In this document: positions 50,778 to 60,393 of the stretch, in pieces | How the letters are laid out: each line of letters opens with the position of its first letter | Position numbering within the stretch: position 1 is the stretch's first letter | Assembly (NCBI GenBank): GCA_944384205.1 | Contig: CALWSL010000006.1 | Coordinates: forward strand, 62,001 to 126,000 | DNA length: 64,000 nucleotides | Direction of reading: 5' to 3' | Source of the DNA: an uncultured Acetatifactor sp. | GTDB lineage: Bacteria > Bacillota > Clostridia > Lachnospirales > Lachnospiraceae | The notes under the pieces: generated by a model | The model's input: only the letters and a program-made list of their open reading frames with translations | What the model was told of the DNA's origin: nothing | Databases searched by the model: none | Position numbers and translations under genes: made by a program

Positions 50778-51333
50778 AATGAATTTACCGAATAAGCTTA
50801 CACTTTTCAGAGTGATTCTGATTGTTCCCTTTGTGGTTTTGCTGCTTGGCGGTCAGGCAGGATGGTTTGGCGAAAATACGATGACAGTGGATATCATTGC
50901 CCTTGCTATTTTCATTGTTGCCAGCCTTACCGATTTGATTGACGGTAAAATTGCAAGAAAATATAACCTTGTGACCAATTTCGGAAAGTTTATGGACCCT
51001 CTGGCGGACAAACTGCTTGTCTGCGCGGCATTGATTGCACTGGTGGAGATGGGCAGAATTCCCTCTTGGGCAGTCATTATCATTATCAGCCGGGAGTTTA
51101 TTATCAGCGGTTTCCGACTGATTGCTTCCGACAACAATGTGGTGATTGCCGCAAGCTATTGGGGCAAATTTAAAACAACCTTCCAGATGGTTATGGTGTG
51201 CCTGATGATTGCAAATATTCCGCAGCTTCAGCTTTTGACGGACATTGTGATGTGGATTGCACTGGTATTGACTGTTGTTTCCCTGATTGATTATCTGGTG
51301 AAAAACAGGGATGTCATGAAGGATACAAAGTAA
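50770..51333 (+). CDS. pgsA: CDP-diacylglycerol-glycerol-3-phosphate 3-phosphatidyltransferase
   Basis: A 187-residue membrane enzyme with about five helices. The CDP-alcohol phosphotransferase motif D-x2-DG-x2-AR-x8-G-x3-D-x3-D is visible as DLIDGKIARKY, then FGKFMDPLADK. NLPNKLTLFRVILIVPF at the start is typical of PgsA. It makes phosphatidylglycerophosphate. ATG 50770 overlaps the rimO stop and has GGAG upstream. A terminator follows. Confidence 0.94.
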   Translation: MSKMNLPNKLTLFRVILIVPFVVLLLGGQAGWFGENTMTVDIIALAIFIVASLTDLIDGKIARKYNLVTNFGKFMDPLADKLLVCAALIALVEMGRIPSWAVIIIISREFIISGFRLIASDNNVVIAASYWGKFKTTFQMVMVCLMIANIPQLQLLTDIVMWIALVLTVVSLIDYLVKNRDVMKDTK

Positions 51334-51377
51334 AGAGACTGTTCCGGTAGTTTTTGTTTTTTTCATAAAGTATAAAG

Positions 51378-51418
51378 AACCTGCTTTGACAGACTGAGTC
51401 TGCTAAAGCAGGTTTTTT
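51378..51418 (+). terminator. Terminator after pgsA
   Basis: A 10-bp stem AACCTGCTTT/AAAGCAGGTT with an inner AGACT/AGTCT stem, then six T. Confidence 0.88.
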
Positions 51419-51535
51419 GTCGGATTTTGTAGAATAAATAAAAATATTGAAAAAAGTTTGTATGAAACGACCATTGCTTTTTTGAAAAAAGATAGAAAAA
51501 TGACAAAAATATACAAATAAAAGCAAAATGAATGG

Positions 51536-51564
51536 TTGTGGTTAGTGCAAGAAGCCTGTATTAT
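51536..51564 (+). promoter_or_regulatory. Promoter of the chitinase gene
   Basis: TTGTGG (51536-51541), 17-base spacer, TATTAT (51559-51564), in a very A/T-rich 215-base gap (51419-51633) that shows no gene. Confidence 0.5.
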
Positions 51565-51633
51565 AAATAATATCATTATGGACATCCGTAGTGAGAGGGA
51601 CAATAAATAATTCATTTAAGAAAGGGGTTTCTT

Positions 51634-54600
51634 ATGAAGAGGAAAGCAGCAGGTATTTTACTATCACTGACACTTACGATTACAAGTGCTCTAAGCGGAG
51701 TTTTTCCGTCTCTGGCAACAGAGGTGAAAGCGGCTGAAACAACTCCGCAGTACCGGAATGTTGTGTATTACGGTGAATGGTCTATTTATGCAGGACAAAA
51801 GTATTTTTATCCGAGCAAGATTGACGGCAGTCAGATTACACATTTGAATTTTGCATTTGTGGATATGGATGCGAACGGGAATTTGGTCTTATGTGATGAG
51901 CATGCGGATTTTCAGACAATCTTGCCAGAGCAGCAGGGATTGACTTATGGAGAGCCTTATGCGGGAGTTCTTGGAGCAATGACGATTTTACGTTCCAAGT
52001 ATCCAAATATGAAAATCGGTATTTCTGTTGGCGGCTGGACAAGATCCGGCGATTTTACGGCAGTTGCCGCAGACCCGGCGAAACGTTCAAACTTTGCAAA
52101 GAATATTACGAAGTTTGTGGATTATTTAGGATATGATTTTGTAGATATTGATTGGGAATATCCTACGGCAGTAAGAGCAAGTGACCCTGAAGGCAATGGA
52201 GTTACGATTGATGAAGGGTGTCCCGGAACGGAAGCGGATACACAGAATTTTACGCTGCTGATGCAGGAAATCAGGGACGAGCTGGATGCGCTCGGCGAAA
52301 AAAATGGTAAATACTATGAGTTGTCTGCTGCGATGTCTGCATCTCCGGCAATGATGGCGAAGATTGAGTATGATAAAATTTTGGACATTGTAGACTTTGC
52401 TAATATGATGACTTATGATTTGAATGGTGCGTGGAACGGTTATACCGGTCATCAGACAGCATTATATACCAATCCTGCATATGACAGTGAGACACAGCCG
52501 GATGGACAGTTTTCGGTAGATACCTGTGTTCAATATTTGAAAGATACATACGGTGATACCATTGATTATTCTAAGATTGTAATTGGTGTGGCGCCTTATA
52601 CGAGAGGCTGGGCAGGTGTACAGAACGATGGCAGAGATGCCCAAAACCCAGGCTTGTATGCGACGGCGGAGCCGAATAGTGTTAAAGCGGCTGACGGTAC
52701 GACAAGCGGCACTTTTGCATATGGCGATATTGAAACATTAAAGTCCCAGTATCAGTTGACAGAATACTATGATGAGACAGCGCAGGCAGCATACTATTAC
52801 AGCGCAGAAACAGGATATTTCTTTACCTGTGACAATGAGCGTTCTGTAGCTGCGAAGGGCGAGTATGTAAAGGAAAATGGTCTGGGCGGACTGATTTCCT
52901 GGATGGCATCCCTGGATAGTGCGAACTCTGTTACAAGAACAATGAAGGAATCCCTGTACGGTGATGCGGAACTTCCGGCACATGAAATTTCAGTAAGCAA
53001 TCCGGATGTCTCAGTGTCCGTTACAGCAGAGGGTTCTACTTATACGATTACGCTAAAGAATAATGAGACCGCAGTTGAGACGAATACGGCATTAAAGGAT
53101 GCGGAGTTGTTTAAAAAGACAGTAATGTATCCGAAGCTTTATATAAAATCCACGAGCGGGGCAACCTTCAGCGCAGGCTCACAGAGCGGTTCCGTTACAA
53201 ATGAAAATGGTTATGGAATCGTTGACTTATCTTCCGTATATGCGGCAAAAGCAATGAAACCGGGCACTTCTCATACATTTACCGTAAATGTGTCAGGAAG
53301 TGCGGATTTATCTGATATCGAAGGAATTACCATGACCCAGCGTATTTTGACTTCTTTGGAAGAGTTTGGCGCGCAGACGGTGTGGGGAGCAGATGTGGAA
53401 GGCGAACTTCCGGACAGCGGTTCCGATGTTGAAACTGACCCTGAAACTCCGGATGTAACAGATCCCGAAGATCCTGACGTGACAGATCCTGAAACAGGCG
53501 ACGGTTCTGATACCGGTGATTCTGAGACAGAAACCGGAACCTATCCGGCATGGGCTTCAGGCGTGACGTATCAGTTAGGAGATTTGATTTCTTATCAGAA
53601 TAAGGTATATGAGTGTACCTATGCGCATACTTCGCATATCGGATGGCTGCCTGACGGTACACCGACCCTTTGGAAAGAGCGTACGGATTTAGTACATGTT
53701 GAGGGGGAAACACCTTCGGGTGAAGACGGAAATACAGGTAGTGAACCAGAGGAAGACGAAAAAGAAAATAATTACTATGTAAACGGTACATTGCCGGAGC
53801 ATATGGTAACAGGTTACTGGCACAATTTCTGTAATGGTTCTGCAAATTTAAAATTAAGCGATGTTCCTGCTTATTATGATATGATCTGTGTGGCGTTTAC
53901 CGGCAATACAACAACACCCGGTGAAGTGACATTTGAATTGGACGGCGATTTGTGTAATGCGCTGGGAGGTTATACGAAGGCAGAATTTATTCAGGATATT
54001 AAGGATTTAAAAGCTAAAGGACAGCATGTAATTATTTCTGTAGGTGGTGCTGAAGGAAGAATTGAAATTAACAGCAATGAGGCAGCGGCATTATTTGCGG
54101 AAGGCTTGATTGACATTATTGAAGAATACGGTTTTGAAGGTGTGGATATCGACTTGGAAGGTTCTGCGGTAACAGGCGTGAATTACATCGCAGGGGCATT
54201 AAGAACGGTGCATGACCATTTCGGAGATGATTTTATCATCACAATGGCTCCCGAAACCTACTATATTCAGGCAGACAGACTTGCGTCCAACGATATTACA
54301 ACCGCATATTTGAGACTGGCATTGGAAATTAAAGATATTCTGACAATCTGCTATCCTCAGTTCTATAATTCCGGCGGAATGAACGGATATGGCGGTACGG
54401 TTGTAAATCCCGGAAATGCGGATTTCCTGACATCCTTATCTACATTGATTATTGAAGCAGGATTAAGACCGGATCAGGTTGCGCTGGGTGTTCCTTCCAC
54501 TTCACAGGCTGCAGGCAGCGGATATGTTGCTCCGTCGGTTGTCAGAGAAGCAGTTCTGGCGCTGGCAAACGGAACTTCTTCAGGAAACTTTACGGCACCG

Positions 54601-54951
54601 CAGGCATATCCCACCATTCGTGGTGTCATGACATGGTCAATCAACTGGGATGCTACTAATGATTACGCATGGGCAAAAGCAATGGATGCGTTAATGGATG
54701 AACTTGCGGGAGTAGAAACGCCTGACGTAACGGACCCTGAAACGCCCGATGTAACGGATCCTGAAACGCCCGATGTGACAGATCCCGAAACACCGGATGA
54801 AACAGACATACCCGCATGGGATGCGTCCGCAGTTTATGTGGGCGGTGATCAGGTAAGCTACAACGGCAAAACCTATCAGGCATCATGGTGGAATCAGGGA
54901 ACCAACCCTGAAACACAGGGAGAGTGGGGACCCTGGAAATTAATTAACTGA
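51634..54951 (+). CDS. Secreted chitinase with two GH18 domains and two chitin-binding modules
   Basis: A 1105-residue secreted protein. The signal peptide covers about 1-32. GH18 domain A (about 42-450) has the catalytic DFVDIDWEYP near 167-176. A beta-rich module follows (about 450-595), then a Thr/Pro/Asp linker (PDVTDPE units), a CBM5/12 chitin-binding module (about 636-690, YPAWASGVTYQLGD), GH18 domain B (about 712-1025) with GVDIDLEG near 835-842, a second PDVTDPET linker (four units) and a C-terminal CBM5/12 (about 1058-1105, IPAWDASAVYVGGD). Both domains keep the DxDxE acid. Domain B resembles endo-beta-N-acetylglucosaminidase and ChiD-like chitinases. Monocistronic, with promoter and terminator. 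Confidence 0.92.
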   Translation: MKRKAAGILLSLTLTITSALSGVFPSLATEVKAAETTPQYRNVVYYGEWSIYAGQKYFYPSKIDGSQITHLNFAFVDMDANGNLVLCDEHADFQTILPEQQGLTYGEPYAGVLGAMTILRSKYPNMKIGISVGGWTRSGDFTAVAADPAKRSNFAKNITKFVDYLGYDFVDIDWEYPTAVRASDPEGNGVTIDEGCPGTEADTQNFTLLMQEIRDELDALGEKNGKYYELSAAMSASPAMMAKIEYDKILDIVDFANMMTYDLNGAWNGYTGHQTALYTNPAYDSETQPDGQFSVDTCVQYLKDTYGDTIDYSKIVIGVAPYTRGWAGVQNDGRDAQNPGLYATAEPNSVKAADGTTSGTFAYGDIETLKSQYQLTEYYDETAQAAYYYSAETGYFFTCDNERSVAAKGEYVKENGLGGLISWMASLDSANSVTRTMKESLYGDAELPAHEISVSNPDVSVSVTAEGSTYTITLKNNETAVETNTALKDAELFKKTVMYPKLYIKSTSGATFSAGSQSGSVTNENGYGIVDLSSVYAAKAMKPGTSHTFTVNVSGSADLSDIEGITMTQRILTSLEEFGAQTVWGADVEGELPDSGSDVETDPETPDVTDPEDPDVTDPETGDGSDTGDSETETGTYPAWASGVTYQLGDLISYQNKVYECTYAHTSHIGWLPDGTPTLWKERTDLVHVEGETPSGEDGNTGSEPEEDEKENNYYVNGTLPEHMVTGYWHNFCNGSANLKLSDVPAYYDMICVAFTGNTTTPGEVTFELDGDLCNALGGYTKAEFIQDIKDLKAKGQHVIISVGGAEGRIEINSNEAAALFAEGLIDIIEEYGFEGVDIDLEGSAVTGVNYIAGALRTVHDHFGDDFIITMAPETYYIQADRLASNDITTAYLRLALEIKDILTICYPQFYNSGGMNGYGGTVVNPGNADFLTSLSTLIIEAGLRPDQVALGVPSTSQAAGSGYVAPSVVREAVLALANGTSSGNFTAPQAYPTIRGVMTWSINWDATNDYAWAKAMDALMDELAGVETPDVTDPETPDVTDPETPDVTDPETPDETDIPAWDASAVYVGGDQVSYNGKTYQASWWNQGTNPETQGEWGPWKLIN

Positions 54952-54964
54952 TAATGTAGCGATT

Positions 54965-55005
54965 ACTGTCGTGCGAATCTAAAAGATTCGCGCGGCAGTT
55001 TTTTA
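54965..55005 (+). terminator. Terminator after the chitinase gene
   Basis: A 16-bp stem (54965-54980 with 54984-54999, loop AAA, one or two G.T pairs) followed by six T. One of the strongest terminators in the window. Confidence 0.9.
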
Positions 55006-55120
55006 TGCAAAAGAAAAAATAAATGAAATTTGGATAAGATATAGAAAAGTATGTGAAAATAATGTAGTATTGTTTCTGGAACGTTTTGACAAAAGGACAT
55101 TATGGGAAAGAAGGACAAAT

Positions 55121-56383
55121 ATGACAGTCGAATTGATTTGCGTTGGAACAGAAATTTTATTGGGAAATATCGTAAATACCAATGCGGCATATCTTGCGGA
55201 AAAATGTGCCGGTTTGGGATTATCCTGTTATTTTCAGACGGTTGTGGGAGATAATGAGGAACGCCTGACACAGGTTCTTTCAGACGCCGTATCCCGCTCT
55301 GATATCGTAATCCTTTCCGGAGGTCTTGGTCCCACAGAGGACGATCTGACCAAAAACACTGCGGCAAAGGTGTGTGGCAGAAAGCTATATGTGGATGACC
55401 GCAGTATGGAGAGAATTGCGGAGTATTTTGCTCACAGGGATATGATTCCCACAGAGAATAACTGGAAACAGGCGATGGTTCCCGAAGGTGCGATAGTGCT
55501 GGATAACAATAACGGAACGGCGCCGGGCATTATTATGGAAACAGAAAATTGCAGGGTGATTTTATTGCCGGGACCGCCGGGAGAACTTATCCCGATGTTT
55601 GAGGAGAGCGTGGTTGAGTACCTGAATAAATTGACTCCCGAAGTCATTTGTTCACAGACTGTAAAAATATGTGGGATTTCTGAAAGCAGTGTGGAGACAA
55701 CGATAAAGGATTTAATCGATAATCAGACCAATCCCACTATAGCCACCTATGCCAAAACGGGGGAAGTGCATATTCGCGTGACAGCTTCCGCAAAGGATAA
55801 GAAACAGGCAAACAAGCTGATAAAACCTGTTGTAAAAGAATTAAAATCCCGTTTCGGCTATGATATTTATACTACAGAAGAAAAGACCACATTGGAGAAG
55901 GCGGTTGTGGATTTGCTTTTGGCAAATAAGCTTTCTGTGACCTGTGCGGAATCCTGTACCGGAGGTATGTTGTCCGCAAGACTGATTAATGTTCCCGGTG
56001 TATCGGAGGTTTACAAATCGGGCTTTGTAACTTATTCCAACAAGGCAAAGAGAAAGCTGCTCGGTGTGAAAAAAGGCACTTTGGAGAAATATGGGGCAGT
56101 CAGCTCTCAGACCGCAGAGGAGATGGCAAACGGCGCTGCGGCTGCATCCAAGTCCGATGTAACCGTGGCGTTGACCGGCATCGCCGGACCGGACGGGGGA
56201 ACGAAGGATAAGCCTGTAGGACTTGTCTATATTGCCTGTAATGTAAAAGGGAATGTCACTGTAAAAGAGTTTCATTTTCAGGGAAACCGTGCCAAAATCA
56301 GAGAGGCAGCCGTCTCTGCGGCGCTCAGACTGATGCGCAGCTCCATTCTGGAGTATTTCAGCAGGGTCACGTTCGGAAAGTAG
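55121..56383 (+). CDS. cinA: CinA-family protein with nicotinamide-nucleotide amidohydrolase domain
   Basis: A 420-residue protein. N-terminal MoCF/COG1058 domain (about 1-170): VELICVGTEILLGNIVNTNA and LSGGLGPTEDDLT. C-terminal PncC-like domain (about 255-410): VTCAESCTGGMLSARLINVP, GFVTYSNKAKRKLLGV and VALTGIAGPDGGTKDKPVGL. In bacteria the C-terminal domain deamidates NMN to NaMN and the N-terminal domain can hydrolyse ADP-ribose. Start 55121 has AAGGA upstream and gives the canonical N terminus. Functionally linked to the NAD operon at 10-17 kb. Confidence 0.93.
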   Translation: MTVELICVGTEILLGNIVNTNAAYLAEKCAGLGLSCYFQTVVGDNEERLTQVLSDAVSRSDIVILSGGLGPTEDDLTKNTAAKVCGRKLYVDDRSMERIAEYFAHRDMIPTENNWKQAMVPEGAIVLDNNNGTAPGIIMETENCRVILLPGPPGELIPMFEESVVEYLNKLTPEVICSQTVKICGISESSVETTIKDLIDNQTNPTIATYAKTGEVHIRVTASAKDKKQANKLIKPVVKELKSRFGYDIYTTEEKTTLEKAVVDLLLANKLSVTCAESCTGGMLSARLINVPGVSEVYKSGFVTYSNKAKRKLLGVKKGTLEKYGAVSSQTAEEMANGAAAASKSDVTVALTGIAGPDGGTKDKPVGLVYIACNVKGNVTVKEFHFQGNRAKIREAAVSAALRLMRSSILEYFSRVTFGK

Positions 56384-56414
56384 ATTTCACGGAAAATTTA
56401 TAATTAACAGCCAT

Positions 56415-56465
56415 AAAATGTATCATAGCCTCTTGCTTCAATGACGAAGTTATGATACATTTTTT
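56415..56465 (+). terminator. Terminator after cinA
   Basis: A perfect 13-bp stem AAAATGTATCATA/TATGATACATTTT with a 23-base loop, then T. The rest of the gap up to 56643 shows no gene. Confidence 0.85.
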
Positions 56466-56643
56466 ATGTCTGATACTTCTATAAAACAGGACTGTTTTGC
56501 AGTTTCTTATGTTCCGGCACTTCGCCATAAAGTTTCAGAAAAAGAAAAAATTGGGAGGGATGCCTTTGAGGGAGGTTAATTGGACATAATTTCATTTATA
56601 ATGATAACAGTTCTAAATAAATCAATAAAAAGTTAAAAAACAG

Positions 56644-56694
56644 TTGACAAATACGAACAGATGTTTTATTCTAAGAAAAAAGAACGTTTGTTCC
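56644..56694 (+). promoter_or_regulatory. recA promoter with two LexA-type SOS boxes
   Basis: Promoter TTGACA (56644-56649), 17-base spacer, TATTCT (56667-56672). CGAACAGATGTTTT (56654-56667) in the spacer matches the Gram-positive SOS box CGAACRNRYGTTYC except at the last base. A second GAAC-N4-GTTC palindrome (56681-56694) lies at the expected transcript start. LexA control of recA is well established in Firmicutes. Confidence 0.8.
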
Positions 56695-56714
56695 TTGCAA
56701 AAAGGAGATTATTT

Positions 56715-57776
56715 ATGGAAAAAGATGAAAAGCAGAAAGCATTAGAGGCGGCATTAAGCCAGATTGAGAAGCAGTATGGAAAAGGAACCGTTATGAAGCT
56801 GGGAGATCCTTCCGCACAGATGAATGTGGAGACAATTCCAACAGGTTCATTGAGCCTTGATATTGCGTTGGGACTTGGCGGTATCCCCAAGGGGAGAATT
56901 ATTGAAATATATGGTCCTGAGTCCAGTGGTAAGACTACCGTTACTTTACATATGATTGCGGAAGTGCAGAAGCAGGGCGGTATTGCGGGATTTATTGATG
57001 CAGAGCATGCACTGGATCCCGTGTATGCAAAGAATATTGGGGTTGATATCGACAATCTGTATATCTCGCAGCCTGACAATGGTGAGCAGGCATTGGAGAT
57101 TACTGAGACTATGGTTCGTTCCGGTGCCATTGATATTATTGTAGTGGACTCTGTTGCAGCACTGGTTCCCAAAGCGGAAATTGATGGCGATATGGGGGAT
57201 TCCCATGTGGGTCTGCAGGCGCGCCTGATGTCTCAGGCGCTTCGTAAGCTGACTGCTGTAATCAGTAAGTCTAACTGTACCGTTGTGTTTATTAATCAGC
57301 TGCGTGAGAAGGTTGGCATCATGTTCGGCAATCCGGAGACTACCACGGGAGGACGTGCACTTAAGTTCTATTCCTCCGTTCGTCTGGACGTCAGAAGAAT
57401 TGAGTCCCTTAAGCAGGGAGGAGAAGTAATCGGCAACCGTACCCGTGTTAAGGTTGTAAAGAATAAGATTGCTCCTCCGTTCAAGGAGGCTGAATTTGAT
57501 ATCATGTTTGGCGAGGGAATTTCCATGGTAGGAGATATCCTTGACTTGGCGGCAAGCATAGACGTTATCAGTAAATCCGGCGCGTGGTATGCCTATGAAG
57601 GTAATAAAATCGGACAGGGGCGTGAGAATGCAAAGCAGTATCTGAAAGATAATCCTGAAATATGTGCTGAAGTGGCGAAAAAGGTGCGTGTACATTTTGG
57701 TTTGGATGGCGCGGACAATGCCGTGGCTGATGCAAAAAACGGGAAAAAAGACGGCAGGAAGAGCGCTGCCGAATAA
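56715..57776 (+). CDS. recA: Recombinase RecA
   Basis: A 353-residue RecA: Walker [23 protein letters not shown], Walker [17 protein letters not shown], loop 1 [38 protein letters not shown] and [17 protein letters not shown]. Start 56715 has AAAGGAG 6-7 bases upstream and lies after the LexA boxes; an earlier in-frame ATG would overlap the promoter. The C-terminal tail is Lys/Asp-rich as usual. recX follows. Confidence 0.97.
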   Translation: MEKDEKQKALEAALSQIEKQYGKGTVMKLGDPSAQMNVETIPTGSLSLDIALGLGGIPKGRIIEIYGPESSGKTTVTLHMIAEVQKQGGIAGFIDAEHALDPVYAKNIGVDIDNLYISQPDNGEQALEITETMVRSGAIDIIVVDSVAALVPKAEIDGDMGDSHVGLQARLMSQALRKLTAVISKSNCTVVFINQLREKVGIMFGNPETTTGGRALKFYSSVRLDVRRIESLKQGGEVIGNRTRVKVVKNKIAPPFKEAEFDIMFGEGISMVGDILDLAASIDVISKSGAWYAYEGNKIGQGRENAKQYLKDNPEICAEVAKKVRVHFGLDGADNAVADAKNGKKDGRKSAAE

Positions 57777-57792
57777 GAGGGTATGGATTACT

Positions 57793-58413
57793 ATGAAAGT
57801 CACGCAGATTGTAGAACTCTCGAAATCCCGCAGTAAAGTGTATATAGAACAGGAATTCGCCTTTGTATTATACAAAGGCGAATTACGTCTTTACTGTGTA
57901 CGGGAAGGAGAAGAGATAACGGAAGAGGCTTATCGGATAATCATGGAAGAGGTATTGCCCAAGAGGGCAAAGCTGCGAGCTATGAATCTGTTAAAGAGCA
58001 GGGAATATACTACATCACAGCTTCGCAGGAAGCTTGCACAGGGGTGCTATCCCGAAAAAGTAATACAGCAGGCGCTTGATTATGTAGCATCCTTTCATTA
58101 TACGGATGATTTACGTTATGCAGTCAGTTTTATTACCAGTCATGAGAGTGACAGGAGCCGCAGAAGAATAGAGCAGGATTTAAGCGGCAAGGGAATTCCA
58201 AAGGAAGTCATTGCAAAAGCTTGGTTTCAATGGGAAGAACAGGGCGGTGTTTTGGAGGAGCAGGCTATAATTGACAGTCTGTTAAAAAAGAAACACTATA
58301 ATCCGGAACAGACGGATTATAAAGAACAGCAGAGGTTGTTTGCTTTTTTGTTGCGGAAAGGGTTTTCGGCAGAACAGATAAGAAAAGCTCTGCACGCAGA
58401 TTGTGACATTTGA
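57793..58413 (+). CDS. recX: Regulatory protein RecX
   Basis: A 206-residue RecX: helical three-repeat protein with LKSREYTTSQLRRKLAQGCY, ALDYVASFHYTDDLRYAVSF and IEQDLSGKGIPKEVIAKA. It inhibits RecA filament growth. Starts 17 bases after recA and is probably cotranscribed. It is preceded by GAGGG at 57778-57782. Sequence divergence is normal for this family. Confidence 0.9.
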   Translation: MKVTQIVELSKSRSKVYIEQEFAFVLYKGELRLYCVREGEEITEEAYRIIMEEVLPKRAKLRAMNLLKSREYTTSQLRRKLAQGCYPEKVIQQALDYVASFHYTDDLRYAVSFITSHESDRSRRRIEQDLSGKGIPKEVIAKAWFQWEEQGGVLEEQAIIDSLLKKKHYNPEQTDYKEQQRLFAFLLRKGFSAEQIRKALHADCDI

Positions 58414-58486
58414 AGCTGATTCGATACAAAATGCACAAATAATGTATTGTTCAGCTACAGATTTTGGAAGATATCATGACTTCTAC

Positions 58487-58557
58487 TTGACATAAGTATC
58501 AATTCAGTTTAAAATTTAACTGTTGTGAATTGCTTGTTAGAATGTACATACATTCTA
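58487..58557 (+). promoter_or_regulatory. Promoter and palindrome before rny
   Basis: Promoter TTGACA (58487-58492), 17-base spacer, TAAAAT (58510-58515). About 25 bases downstream is the perfect palindrome TAGAATGT-ACAT-ACATTCTA (58538-58557), which could be an operator or the first hairpin of the leader. The long leader (to 58632) has no other clear element. Confidence 0.6.
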
Positions 58558-58632
58558 TTATAAATTGTAAAGTGAGAAATCATTTTATAAGCAAAATGTA
58601 CAATGAAAAATAAATAAGGAGGTGCTCCTGTA

Positions 58633-60195
58633 GTGGACGCTAAGACTATCATCGTATTAGTGATTTGTGTCCTTGTTGCAGCAGCAATTACTGCGGTAAT
58701 TACAGCAATCGTAACTACTTCCTATCAGAAGAAAAGCGCTGCGAACACCATTGGTAATGCTGAAGATAAGGCAAGGGAAATCATTGATGAAGCTCTGAAG
58801 ACTGCGGAAAGCAAGAAGCGCGAATCGTTGCTTGAGATAAAAGAAGAGTCTATTCGTACCAAGAATGAGCTTGACAAGGAAATCAAGGAACGCAGAGCGG
58901 AAGCCCAGCGGTATGAGCGCAGGGTTCAGCAGAAGGAAGAGAACATCGATAAGAAAGCTGATGCAATTGAGAAGCGAGAAGCAAGTTTGGCAGCCAGAGA
59001 AGAATCCCTCAATAGAATGAAGGATGAGGTTTCCAAATTGAATGAGCAAAGAGTACAGGAACTGGAACGAATTTCCGGATTAACCTCTGAACAAGCAAAA
59101 GACTACTTATTGAAAATTGTTGAAGATGAAGTAAAACATGAAACGGCTGTGATGATCAAAGAAATGGAGAGTCGCGCCAAAGAAGAAGCAGACAAAAAAG
59201 CAAAGGAATATGTAGTATCCGCAATACAGAGATGTGCTGCAGACCACGTTTCTGAGACTACTATTTCTGTTGTACAGCTTCCTAACGATGAGATGAAGGG
59301 AAGAATCATTGGACGAGAGGGACGTAATATTCGTACTCTTGAGACGATGACAGGTGTAGATTTAATTATTGATGATACACCGGAGGCAGTTATCCTGTCA
59401 GGATTTGACCCTATCCGTCGTGAGGTGGCAAGAATTGCCCTTGAGAAATTAATCGTTGATGGTCGTATCCATCCCGCCAGAATTGAAGAGATGGTAGAAA
59501 AGGCGCAAAAAGAAGTAGAAGTAATGATTAAAGAAGAAGGTGAAGCCGCTACACTTGAAGTCGGTGTTCACGGAATTCACCCCGAACTTGTAAAATTACT
59601 TGGAAAGATGAAGTTCAGAACCAGTTATGGGCAGAACGCATTAAAACATTCTATCGAAGTTGCTCAGTTGTCAGGACTGCTTGCTGCAGAGATGGGACTT
59701 GATGTGAGACTTGCCAAGAGAGCCGGATTGCTTCATGATATTGGAAAATCTGTTGATCATGAGATGGAAGGTTCCCATATCCAGCTTGGTGCTGAGCTTT
59801 GTAGAAAATACAAAGAGAATGCTACCGTTATCAATGCGGTAGAATCTCATCATGGCGATGTAGAGCCAACTTCCCTGATTGCATGTATTGTACAAGCTGC
59901 TGATACAATCTCTGCTGCAAGACCGGGAGCTAGAAGGGAAACGTTAGAAACCTATACTAGCAGATTAAAACAATTAGAAGAAATAACAAACAATTTCAAA
60001 GGTGTAGATAAATCTTTTGCTATTCAGGCAGGTCGCGAAGTTCGTGTTATGGTAGTTCCGGAACAGATTTCCGATTCTGACATGGTATTGTTAGCGCGTG
60101 ATATTTCCAAACAGATTGAAGCTGAATTGGAATATCCGGGTCAGATTAAGGTAAATGTAATCCGAGAGAGTCGTGTAATTGATTATGCAAAATAA
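58633..60195 (+). CDS. rny: Ribonuclease Y
   Basis: A 520-residue membrane-anchored endoribonuclease: TM helix at about 5-27, long charged coiled coil (about 35-205), KH domain ([20 protein letters not shown] near 217-236) and HD domain ([20 protein letters not shown] near 365-384, with the catalytic HD). RNase Y initiates mRNA decay at the membrane. GTG start 58633 is preceded by AAGGAGGTG 8 bases upstream. Followed by a terminator. Confidence 0.96.
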   Translation: MDAKTIIVLVICVLVAAAITAVITAIVTTSYQKKSAANTIGNAEDKAREIIDEALKTAESKKRESLLEIKEESIRTKNELDKEIKERRAEAQRYERRVQQKEENIDKKADAIEKREASLAAREESLNRMKDEVSKLNEQRVQELERISGLTSEQAKDYLLKIVEDEVKHETAVMIKEMESRAKEEADKKAKEYVVSAIQRCAADHVSETTISVVQLPNDEMKGRIIGREGRNIRTLETMTGVDLIIDDTPEAVILSGFDPIRREVARIALEKLIVDGRIHPARIEEMVEKAQKEVEVMIKEEGEAATLEVGVHGIHPELVKLLGKMKFRTSYGQNALKHSIEVAQLSGLLAAEMGLDVRLAKRAGLLHDIGKSVDHEMEGSHIQLGAELCRKYKENATVINAVESHHGDVEPTSLIACIVQAADTISAARPGARRETLETYTSRLKQLEEITNNFKGVDKSFAIQAGREVRVMVVPEQISDSDMVLLARDISKQIEAELEYPGQIKVNVIRESRVIDYAK

Positions 60196-60235
60196 TTACC
60201 ATTGCAGTGAATGACTGAAAATTTCATAGGACAAG

Positions 60236-60270
60236 AAACCGTTGTACAGGTTGTACAGCGGTTTTTTTTT
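60236..60270 (+). terminator. Terminator after rny
   Basis: AAACCGTTGTACA pairs with TGTACAGCGGTTT (one T.G pair), then a T8-9 run. Confidence 0.88.
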
Positions 60271-60290
60271 CTATTTTTTTCAAAATCCTC

Positions 60291-60319
60291 TTGTGCATTG
60301 TCAAATCTTATAGTATGAT
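60291..60319 (+). promoter_or_regulatory. Promoter of the aminotransferase gene
   Basis: TTGTGC (60291-60296), 17-base spacer, TATGAT (60314-60319). Confidence 0.45.
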
Positions 60320-60393
60320 ATCTCAAGTGTATGATTGTATACGATTATCCAATCGTGTAAGAAAGTGGCGCGGACGCGCGGATAGGAGCAATT

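Noticed and set aside
53442-54810. Chitinase linker repeats as a DNA-level mobile or CRISPR-like repeat
   Set aside because: They encode in-frame PDVTDPE(T) units with codon variation, the usual form of glycosidase linkers.
56661-56714. Longer RecA start at 56661
   Set aside because: It lies within the promoter and LexA boxes, upstream of any transcript start.
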